This document shows, one piece after another, positions 1 to 6,506 of a stretch of DNA of 62,338 nucleotides. A program made the position numbers and the translations under genes. Origin of the DNA: Lachnospiraceae bacterium (GTDB lineage Bacteria > Bacillota > Clostridia > Lachnospirales > Lachnospiraceae); contig WRLH01000021.1 in NCBI GenBank assembly GCA_009777715.1, positions 1-62,338 of the forward strand. The letters run 5' to 3'. Every line of letters starts with the position of its first letter. Within the stretch, counting starts at the first letter, position 1. Under the pieces are notes generated by a model. That model was not told the origin of the DNA, made no database searches, and saw nothing but the letters and a program-made list of their open reading frames with translations.

Positions 1-134
1 TAGGGTAAGTGTATGGATAAATAACTGGTGTTATTAAATCAATGTTAATGCCTTTTTAGGTATTGATATAAATAATGAAAAATATATCGGGAGATATATT
101 GACAAATTTCAAATATTGAGTTAGGAGATATCGT

Positions 135-683
135 ATGAAAGAAAACCTGGAACTTTTCAGCAAGCGTTATTCATGCCGCAGTTTTACTGATGAACTGCCA
201 GAGATGGAAAAAGTGGAAGCAATAGCCCTTGCCGGGGTAAGGTCACCAAGCGCAATGAACAAACAGCCTTGGCTTATTAACGTCATAACCGACAAAGCTT
301 TGCTTACGGAAATGGACGAGGCGATAATGAAGCTGATGTCCGAAATGGAAGATCAATCAATGTACGAACGCATGACAGAGCGGGGCGGGAAAGTATTTTA
401 TAATGCGCCATGTATGTTTTTGATTTTGAAGCAGCCGGGAACTGACCTTGATTGCGGAATCGTAACCGAAAACATCACTTTAGCCGCAACTTCCTTAGGG
501 CTTGGAAACGTAATATGCGGTCTTGCGAGTTTTGCTTTTACAGGTGAAAAAGGTGATGAATTCATGAAGCGGACCGGCTTCGTGTCAGGATATGAGTTCG
601 GGATGACGGTTTTGGTGGGATTTGAAGCAATGAAAGGCACACCACATGAGCCGGATATGGCGAAGATAACGCATATAAAATAA
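135..683 (+). CDS. Nitroreductase family protein
   Basis: FMN-dependent oxidoreductase of the nitroreductase superfamily, presumably cytoplasmic, using NAD(P)H to reduce nitro or quinone substrates; the natural substrate cannot be told. The 182-residue length suits the small single-domain members. The N-terminal RYSCRSF (about residues 11-17) and SPSAMNKQPW (about 37-46) match the family's FMN phosphate-binding and early helix motifs, and the central glycine-rich LGLGNVICGL fits the family core. The start follows TTAGGAGAT at good distance. It stands alone and converges on lexA, with a shared bidirectional terminator between them. No regulatory site was seen upstream. Family assignment is firm, substrate unknown. 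Confidence 0.85.
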   Translation: MKENLELFSKRYSCRSFTDELPEMEKVEAIALAGVRSPSAMNKQPWLINVITDKALLTEMDEAIMKLMSEMEDQSMYERMTERGGKVFYNAPCMFLILKQPGTDLDCGIVTENITLAATSLGLGNVICGLASFAFTGEKGDEFMKRTGFVSGYEFGMTVLVGFEAMKGTPHEPDMAKITHIK

Positions 684-703
684 CCCCATAGCAAAAAGAA
701 AAT

Positions 704-733
704 AAAGGAATACTTTAAAAGCAGTATTCCTTT
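704..733. terminator. Bidirectional terminator between nitroreductase gene and lexA
   Basis: Perfect 11-bp stem (AAAGGAATACT / AGTATTCCTTT) with an 8-nt loop, flanked by A-rich and T-rich tracts, placed between two convergent genes. It can serve both strands. Confidence 0.8.
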
Positions 734-745
734 TCTATGCCGTAA

Positions 746-1363
746 TTAATGGAAGATCCGCATTACCCCAAAAACCTTGCCCAGCACTTGGCAGTCATCA
801 ACGATAATTGGTTCCATATCATCATTTTCCGGCTGGAGGCGAATGTGGCCGTTTTCTTTAAAGAAAGTCTTAACCGTGGCTGAATCATCAATTAAAGCAA
901 CTGCCATATCGCCGTTCCTGACCGTATTGCAGGAATTGACAAAAACTTGGTCGCCGTCAAAGATACCAACATTAATCATTGAATCGCCTTTAACCTTTAA
1001 GACAAAGGACTCGCCCGACGGGACGACTTCGGCAGGAACAGGAAAATAGCTTTCAATATTTTCTTCGGCAAAAATCGGCTGTCCGGCCGCAACACTTCCG
1101 AGGACAGGCAAGCTGACCATCTCTGTGCGAATCATATGGAAGCTGTCATCGCATATTTCGATTGCCCGTGGTTTCGTCGGGTCACGGCGGATATAACCAT
1201 TTTTTTCCAACGTCTCAAGATGTGAATGCACCGATGAAGTCGATTTAAGCTTCACCGCTTCGCAAATATCACGTACCGATGGCGGGAAGCCCCTCTTTAA
1301 AATTTGCTCCTTTATATAATCCAGTATTTCCTGCTGCTTGGCAGAAATTTTCCCATAACTCAT
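746..1363 (-). CDS. lexA: LexA repressor, SOS regulator
   Basis: Transcriptional repressor of the SOS response; RecA-stimulated self-cleavage inactivates it. The 205-residue protein has an N-terminal winged helix-turn-helix (about 1-70, including PPSVRDICEAV) and a C-terminal S24 peptidase domain. The cleavage site is A93-G94 in SVAAGQP, the catalytic serine S128 in GDSMI and the lysine K165 in SATVKTFF. The start was set at MSYGKIS because AAAGGAG lies 5-6 nt upstream; an upstream in-frame start would translate the ribosome site itself. Its promoter carries a LexA-box-like sequence, so it probably represses itself. A second SOS gene, yneA-like, lies 3.8 kb downstream on the other strand. Confidence 0.96.
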   Translation of the reverse strand: MSYGKISAKQQEILDYIKEQILKRGFPPSVRDICEAVKLKSTSSVHSHLETLEKNGYIRRDPTKPRAIEICDDSFHMIRTEMVSLPVLGSVAAGQPIFAEENIESYFPVPAEVVPSGESFVLKVKGDSMINVGIFDGDQVFVNSCNTVRNGDMAVALIDDSATVKTFFKENGHIRLQPENDDMEPIIVDDCQVLGKVFGVMRIFH

Positions 1364-1403
1364 ATATTGCTCCTTTCTTAGCCCCAATTTAAGCTCTAAA
1401 TCA

Positions 1404-1443
1404 AGTATAGCATACTTATTTCAAAAAAGCAAACATATATTCC
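1404..1443 (-). promoter_or_regulatory. lexA promoter with LexA-box-like operator
   Basis: On the minus strand TTGCTT (1427-1432) and TATACT (1404-1409) are 17 bp apart. A 14-bp near-palindrome, GGAATATATGTTTG on the minus strand (1430-1443), overlaps the -35 and resembles the Firmicutes LexA box (GAAC-N4-GTTC). A further half-site, CGAACAAG, lies just upstream. Confidence 0.65.
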
Positions 1444-1468
1444 AAAAACTTGTTCGATTTTTTTAAAA

Positions 1469-1564
1469 ATGTCGATACTGACGTATCAAAATCGGTACTG
1501 ATGTACCGATTAATAAAAATGCTTCGCATTTTCCCTTGAATGGATATAATTGGCTCGTGCGTGT
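1469..1564 (+). repeat. Palindromic repeat element, copy 1
   Basis: 96-bp element made of two near-palindromes (around TCGATACTGACGTATC and TCGGTACTGATGTACCGA), then the hairpin AAAATGCTTCGCATTTT and a tail ending in GGCTCGTGCGTGT. A near-identical copy lies inverted at 24504-24599 and a shorter one in the same orientation at 5572-5647. No coding capacity. Confidence 0.85.
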
Positions 1565-1679
1565 TGATACTGACCTATTTTGTAATAGATTTGCTTGACT
1601 CGTGTGGGTGAAATATGATATAATTCTCATGAAACGTATCGACTATTTACTTGAATCGGTATTAAAAGCCGAAAAAGGA

Positions 1680-1708
1680 TTGACTTTTATGCTAAAATGT
1701 GTTATAAT
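1680..1708 (+). promoter_or_regulatory. Sigma-A promoter of lipoprotein gene
   Basis: TTGACT (1680-1685) and TATAAT (1703-1708) are 17 bp apart. The expected start of transcription (about 1715) falls inside the AAGC repeat tract that begins 2 bp after the -10. Confidence 0.75.
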
Positions 1709-1710
1709 TA

Positions 1711-1754
<44 letters not shown>

Positions 1755-1884
1755 GGTTAGGTTTATTACCGCTTTGTTCGCGTATAATCTAAATCAAAAG
1801 GCGACTACCCCACGTGAGCATGAGCATGAGCGGAGCAGTCGTTTTTTGCATGAAAAGTTCATTAAAGAAAGGATAACCCCAACA

Positions 1885-3594
1885 ATGAAAACAACAAGAA
1901 TCTTTACCCTCGCCATTTTGCTAATAATGGTATTCGCATTAACCGCTTGTAGCGGCGGCTCGTCCAGTTCGGGCGGCAATTCGGAAAGCGGCCCAGGCCG
2001 GAACGAAAGCGGCAATGCCGCAGACCTTGGCAACTCCGGCGACACGAGCAGCATAAGCGACAACACCGCTTGGCCGCCTCCCGGCGGCGAGCTGATTTAT
2101 GCCCAAGTCAATGCCGATTTTAGCGGTTCATCCGACGGATTCAGTTTCGATGTCAGTGAAATTCACTCGATAAGCAGCGTACAATTAGTTTTTGAGGGCG
2201 AAACTAAAGAAAACTTCCGTCGTCCTGAAATCAGCGACTTTGCTTTTTACATCAACGGCGTACCTCAGGAACTAAACGAATATATGAGTTTTGACTATGG
2301 CTCGGTAGTGGAACACGACCTATCATGGAAAGCAAGTTTACATCTCGACAATGTCCCCGGCGACGAAGGAATGGTTACTTCATATTATTATTCTGTCGAG
2401 TCCAAATCAGACGGGCTTTTCGATCAGCCGCTGGCCGAATATTATTTTGAAATGACGGTAAACGGCGTACCTATCCGCAGTAATACCTTCTACTGGGGCG
2501 AGGGTGTGAATTTCGAGTTCAAAGATATGCCGTCCTTCTCTGCACCTGTCCATTTAGTACCCAAGCGGCAAATTTTACCGCTCACCCCCACAACCATCGC
2601 CGAGCATGAGCGCGGCAACATCAATGGCAACCGCTTTGTCGCCTTAGGAAACGACTGGATTTATTATGTTGCGCGGTACGAACTGTACAAAATGAGCTTA
2701 GACGGCACGGATGTGGAAAAAATCATCCTCGACTTCCCCGTTACGGCGATTAATGCCGTCGGCGACTATATATATATCCACTCTCGGCACGATCTAAGCA
2801 CAAATGAGGGATATTTAGAAGTTGACCGCATTTACCGCTTAAAAAGCGACGAATCCGAGCTCACGATATTGTTTGAGCGGCCCATAAACTATGAAGAGGG
2901 CGGCAGCATACTCGGCTTTGTGATTGTTGGCGAGTGGCTTTATTATGTTACATCGTATTATGAGACAGACAGCGGCGATGAATTTGGCGGCAGAAATATA
3001 ATAGTTTTGAACCGCGTTCGCGCTAGTGATGGCACAGGTGATATGCAAGTAACCGACATGGAAAACTATTGGCTTAACATCGGCAGCGACTGGAACTATC
3101 ATCTCCAAACGGAATGGGTACCCGTCCCCGGCTCCGACTGGCAGGGAAATATGGAATACGAAATTATCCGCACCCGCAACGATGGAGCGGCCACGGAAGT
3201 GATTTTAAAACTCGAAGATAATATGTATATCTACAATCTCCTACAGTCCGGTGATTGGGTTTATTATATTGACCCACACATTGTGGGTATCTCACGAGTC
3301 AATGTTAACACCAAAGAAACATCTATAGTAATAGAGGATTCCCGGGGAGCGGAGGCCTATATAGTGGACGGTGATTACTTGTATTTTGGTATTGCGCTTG
3401 ACCCGGACGACTGGCAGCGGACGCTTCATCGGATCAAAACCGACGGCACAGGCCTTATGCGCGTGGGCGACATGATAAATCCGGATGGCCTACACATCGC
3501 GGGTGACTGGGTATTCAATTATTTTAACAACAATATCTACCGCACACGTACCGACGGCAGCGGAGAATTGATTACCGTTTACGAATGGAACTAA
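1885..3594 (+). CDS. Secreted lipoprotein, DUF5050-like repeat (beta-propeller)
   Basis: 569-residue predicted lipoprotein. The signal peptide is a KTTR basic end, a hydrophobic core and the lipobox LTAC, with the cysteine near residue 20, followed by a Gly/Ser-rich linker (about 21-60). The middle holds a domain of about 170 residues with no recognised family. From about 245 on there are repeated blocks such as NDWIYYV..LYKMSLDGT, GDYIYI, GEWLYYV, GDWVYYI and RTRTDGSGE, typical of DUF5050 and related propeller lipoproteins. The start was chosen at MKTTRIF, with AAAGGA about 11 nt upstream. It stands alone with its own promoter and terminator; the promoter runs into an AAGC microsatellite. 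The ligand is unknown. Confidence 0.75.
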   Translation: MKTTRIFTLAILLIMVFALTACSGGSSSSGGNSESGPGRNESGNAADLGNSGDTSSISDNTAWPPPGGELIYAQVNADFSGSSDGFSFDVSEIHSISSVQLVFEGETKENFRRPEISDFAFYINGVPQELNEYMSFDYGSVVEHDLSWKASLHLDNVPGDEGMVTSYYYSVESKSDGLFDQPLAEYYFEMTVNGVPIRSNTFYWGEGVNFEFKDMPSFSAPVHLVPKRQILPLTPTTIAEHERGNINGNRFVALGNDWIYYVARYELYKMSLDGTDVEKIILDFPVTAINAVGDYIYIHSRHDLSTNEGYLEVDRIYRLKSDESELTILFERPINYEEGGSILGFVIVGEWLYYVTSYYETDSGDEFGGRNIIVLNRVRASDGTGDMQVTDMENYWLNIGSDWNYHLQTEWVPVPGSDWQGNMEYEIIRTRNDGAATEVILKLEDNMYIYNLLQSGDWVYYIDPHIVGISRVNVNTKETSIVIEDSRGAEAYIVDGDYLYFGIALDPDDWQRTLHRIKTDGTGLMRVGDMINPDGLHIAGDWVFNYFNNNIYRTRTDGSGELITVYEWN

Positions 3595-3616
3595 AATAAA
3601 TAAAAATGTCGAAGAT

Positions 3617-3648
3617 AAAAAAGGGACTGCAAAGCGGCAGTCCCTTTT
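3617..3648 (+). terminator. Rho-independent terminator after lipoprotein gene
   Basis: Stem AAAAGGGACTGC / GCAGTCCCTTTT around the loop AAAGCG, 22 bp after the stop codon. Confidence 0.85.
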
Positions 3649-3680
3649 GATTATCCAATTTTCCTGCTTTGTGGTATAAT

Positions 3681-3711
3681 ATCGATACTATAAAAATGCT
3701 TCGCATTTTCC
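3681..3711 (+). repeat. Partial copy of the palindromic repeat element
   Basis: Contains ATCGATACT and the hairpin core AAAATGCTTCGCATTTTCC shared with the copies at 1469, 5572 and 24504, but lacks the second palindrome and the GGCTCGTGCGTGT tail. It is probably a decayed copy. Confidence 0.6.
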
Positions 3712-3797
3712 ATGAAGAATTATAGGTAGGATGCGAAAATAAATATAGTAAATTTCATCTGCCTGTGCTATACTATTGGTGAAAGGTAGACATTTTA

Positions 3798-4353
3798 ATG
3801 AGTAAAGACAAAAAATATTTATTACCTAAAGTAGATTTGATTTTTAAGTTATTATTTGGTGACGAAAGAAACCGCGAGATACTAAAAGAGTTTTTATTAT
3901 CGGTTCTAAGGCTTCCCGAAGAAGAATATGAGGAGATTATATACTTTATACGATATTGAAAACAAGGTTGAAATTACTGACTTAATCGAAATAAACACCC
4001 TCGAATTAGAAAAATTACCAAAAGTCGAAGATGGTACAAAGTTATGGAATTGGTTGAAATTTTTATCATCGGAAAATGAGGAGGATTTTGAGATGGTAGC
4101 TGAAAAGAATCCACAAATCAAAAATGCCGTTGCACGTTTAGCAGAAATATCAAGCGATGAACAAACGCGCCGACTGTATGAGAGCCGTCACAAGATGGAA
4201 TGGGATATTAGAGGACGCGAAAAAAAAGCTAGCAATAACAGAGCAATAGATATTGCAAAAAATCTATTGAAAACAGACTTAACTCTTGAAAATATTGTAG
4301 TTGCAACTGGTTTGACTTTAGAAGAAGTAAAGGCATTGCAAAATACAAAGTAG
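3798..4353 (+). pseudogene. Rpn-family nuclease/putative transposase, internally deleted and frameshifted
   Basis: Remnant of the Rpn (PD-(D/E)XK nuclease family transposase) group. The N-terminal piece begins MSKDKKYLLPKVDLIFKLLFGDERN, a family hallmark, and runs 53 codons from 3798 to a stop at 3957-3959. The C-terminal piece is in another frame from about 3928 (141 codons) and has the typical DLIEINTLELEKLPK, GTKLWNWLKFL and IAKNLL motifs. Intact members have roughly 100 or more residues between these pieces, including the nuclease core, so an internal deletion with a frame change has removed the catalytic part. A standalone C-terminal product is possible but unlikely to be functional. A terminator follows. 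Confidence 0.8.
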
Positions 4354-4380
4354 TGAAATAGAAAATAGAAAATGGCAGTT

Positions 4381-4403
4381 ACCGACTGGAAAGGTCGGTT
4401 TTT
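4381..4403 (+). terminator. Terminator after Rpn pseudogene
   Basis: Stem ACCGAC / GTCGGT with the loop TGGAAAG, followed by TTTTT. Confidence 0.7.
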
Positions 4404-4493
4404 GCTTTAAGTAGAAAATTTATATTAACGATTGCAATGTGTCTTAATGCGTAGAAAGGTTGCTATATTTATATTAGCGAGGGTGCTTGTACG

Positions 4494-4970
4494 ATGAGAA
4501 GATCGGATAGAGAAATAACGGACAAGGCGGAAATTCTAAAAATCATTGAGAAGTGTGATGTATGCCGTCTCGCGTTTGCAGATAATGACATCCCATACAT
4601 AGTGCCTGTAAATTTTGGATTTGAGCATACTAACGGCAGACTTATCCTGTATTTTCACGGAGCAAATGAAGGTAAAAAGCATGATATTATCGCAAAAAAT
4701 CCCATCGCCTGCTTTGAAATGGATTGCTCCCACAGGCTAATAGAAGCTGAGGAAGCCGCTGGCTATACTATGGAATATGAGAGTGTTATCGGAAATGGTA
4801 AAATTAGCTATATCACTGAAAAATCCGAGAAAATAGGGGCATTAAAACTGTTAATGAAGCAATATGCAAAAGAAAAGATTTTTTCCTTTCCAGACCATGT
4901 AATCGATTCAGTAACAGTATTCAAATTGGATGCTTTAGAATTTACTGACAAGCGATTGAAGAAAGTGTAG
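4494..4970 (+). CDS. Pyridoxamine 5'-phosphate oxidase-like flavin-binding protein
   Basis: 158-residue protein of the split-barrel FMN-binding fold, in the group often named nitroimidazole-resistance or flavin-nucleotide-binding protein. The opening MRRSDREITD, the CDVCRLAFADNDIPYIVPVNFGFE block (residues about 22-45), LYFHGANEGKKHDIIAKNP and the VIGNGKISYI strand are all typical of that family. The start follows GCGAGGGTG. It is monocistronic and lies between the Rpn remnant and the yneA-like gene. The physiological substrate is unknown; it may protect against redox-active compounds, which is inference from the family. Confidence 0.8.
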   Translation: MRRSDREITDKAEILKIIEKCDVCRLAFADNDIPYIVPVNFGFEHTNGRLILYFHGANEGKKHDIIAKNPIACFEMDCSHRLIEAEEAAGYTMEYESVIGNGKISYITEKSEKIGALKLLMKQYAKEKIFSFPDHVIDSVTVFKLDALEFTDKRLKKV

Positions 4971-5109
4971 CTTGGTGAAGTAAGTACCCTTTCGTTCCTC
5001 TGCCGAAGCAATTCTTCCTGTAGTAAAAACTGTAAAATTCGAAAATTGCAAATCCAAAAAATTTTGAAAATTTAAAAATTATAAAATTTAAAAATTGTAT
5101 AATTTTTTC

Positions 5110-5173
5110 TTGACAAGCGAATATATGTTCGTGTATAATGAAATCAGAACACTAGTTCGCAACATATGTTCGG
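5110..5173 (+). promoter_or_regulatory. SOS promoter with three LexA boxes
   Basis: TTGACA (5110-5115) and TATAAT (5134-5139) are 18 bp apart. Box 1, CGAATATATGTTCG (5118-5131), fills the spacer. Box 2, GAACACTAGTTC (5147-5158), and box 3, CAACATATGTTC (5160-5171), follow the start point. All fit GAAC-N4-GTTC with at most one or two mismatches, so tight LexA repression is expected. Confidence 0.88.
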
Positions 5174-5190
5174 CAAGAGGAGATTATTAT

Positions 5191-5571
5191 ATGGATAAGA
5201 TTGCACTGTACGAAAGTGACCAGCGAAGGCTTAGAAACAAAAGAAGAAGGCAGCGTGAGCTTCAAAGGAATAAGACATTATTTGTCATTGCCCTTTTACT
5301 TGTAATATTTTTTTCAGTAACCTATGGCAGAATATTTGCGTATGCGGGTACGAAAAGCAATGAACAGGTTTTCAAGTATTACACGAGCATTGAGGTGAAA
5401 TATGGCGAAACATTATGGTCGATTGCCGAGCAGAACATGAGCGGACATTATCCGGATATCTATGCCTATATTAAGGAAGTGAAGAAGATTAACCATCTTC
5501 CCGATGATGACTTAAGAGCGGGGCAATATATTGTTATTCCTTACTTTTCTGATGTGTATGTCGGCGGCTGA
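5191..5571 (+). CDS. yneA: YneA-like SOS cell-division suppressor with LysM domain
   Basis: 126-residue membrane protein. It has a very basic N-terminal segment (RRLRNKRRRQREL, about 9-23), one transmembrane helix (about 31-50) and an extracellular LysM-type domain (EVKYGETLWSIAEQN through LRAGQYIVIPY, about 73-120). This is the architecture of Bacillus YneA, which delays division during DNA damage. The start at 5191 follows AAGAGGAG at 7-8 nt; an in-frame upstream start would read through the promoter and operators. Three LexA boxes in the promoter support the assignment. It is separated from lexA by about 3.8 kb, whereas these genes are usually neighbours. A palindromic repeat begins right after the stop codon. 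Confidence 0.85.
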   Translation: MDKIALYESDQRRLRNKRRRQRELQRNKTLFVIALLLVIFFSVTYGRIFAYAGTKSNEQVFKYYTSIEVKYGETLWSIAEQNMSGHYPDIYAYIKEVKKINHLPDDDLRAGQYIVIPYFSDVYVGG

Positions 5572-5647
5572 ATGTCGGTACTGACGTACCGACTTAAAAA
5601 AATGCTTCGCATTTTCCCTTGGATGGATTTAATTGGCTCGTGCGTGT
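5572..5647 (+). repeat. Palindromic repeat element, copy 2 (short form)
   Basis: Has one perfect palindrome, TCGGTACTGACGTACCGA, then the AAAATGCTTCGCATTTTCCCTTGG hairpin core and the same GGCTCGTGCGTGT tail as copy 1. It starts at the base after the yneA-like stop codon and has the same orientation as copy 1. Confidence 0.85.
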
Positions 5648-5793
5648 TATTTATGCTACAATTCATTAGCATATTCATTTTCAAAATTAAGGAAATATTA
5701 AATAAATTCCACCTTTTCTATTAAAGTTTATGTGTTTTAATGAAAATAAGTTAAAGCAAGCTTAATAAGAAATCCAGGGCAAAGGAGGTCATG

Positions 5794-6504
5794 ATGACGA
5801 ATATTTTGGTTTGTGATGATGATAAAGAAATAGTTGATGCAATAGAAATTTATCTAAAGCAGGAGGGTTATCACATTATGAAAGCCTATGATGGCTTGGA
5901 AGCGATAAAAGCCCTCAAAGAAAACGATATCAAGCTTCTGATAATTGATATTATGATGCCAAAGCTTGACGGGATAAATGCTACCCTCAAAGTCCGCGAA
6001 TATTCAAGCATCCCCATTATCATTCTTTCGGCGAAATCAGAGGACGCGGACAAAATTTTGGGCTTAAACATCGGGGCGGATGATTATGTGACCAAACCCT
6101 TTAATCCCCTTGAACTGGTTGCGCGGGTAAAGTCGAATTTACGCCGTTACACCAGCCTTGAAAACTTAAATACTGATAGCAATACAGTTTTTTGCGCCGG
6201 AGGGCTTCTGATTAATGACGAAACAAAAGAGGTAACGGTCGATGGCGAGGCCGTCCAGCTGACCCCGATTGAATATAATATTCTGCTGTTGCTGGTCAGA
6301 AACCAAGGCAAAGTTTTTTCAATAAACCAAATATATGAAAGTGTCTGGAACGAAGAAGCGATTGGGGCTGACAATACAGTTGCGGTGCATATCCGCCATA
6401 TTCGTGAAAAGATTGAAATTAACCCAAAAGAACCACGCTATTTGAAAGTTGTTTGGGGAGTTGGTTATAAATGTGAAAAGTTTGCTCAAGAAAAATCGAG
6501 GTGA
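5794..6504 (+). CDS. OmpR/PhoB-family response regulator (VanR-like)
   Basis: 236-residue DNA-binding response regulator. The receiver domain (about 1-115) has the acidic pocket D8-D10, the phosphoacceptor D52 in IIDIMMP and K101 in VTKPFNP. A winged-helix output domain follows (about 130-230, with LTPIEYNILLLL and VAVHIRHIREKIE). The start was set at the second of two tandem ATGs (5794) because AGGAGG at 5783-5788 is too close to the first (5791). It overlaps the downstream kinase gene by coupling at GTGAAAATG. The receiver is most like VanR-type regulators. No resistance or other target gene is adjacent, so its role is unknown. Confidence 0.92.
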   Translation: MTNILVCDDDKEIVDAIEIYLKQEGYHIMKAYDGLEAIKALKENDIKLLIIDIMMPKLDGINATLKVREYSSIPIIILSAKSEDADKILGLNIGADDYVTKPFNPLELVARVKSNLRRYTSLENLNTDSNTVFCAGGLLINDETKEVTVDGEAVQLTPIEYNILLLLVRNQGKVFSINQIYESVWNEEAIGADNTVAVHIRHIREKIEINPKEPRYLKVVWGVGYKCEKFAQEKSR

Positions 6505-6506
6505 AA

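Noticed and set aside
1774-1884. N-terminal extension of the lipoprotein from a TTG start
   Set aside because: It has no ribosome site at useful distance and would bury the signal peptide 37 residues inside; MKTTRIF at 1885 has both ribosome site and lipoprotein signal.
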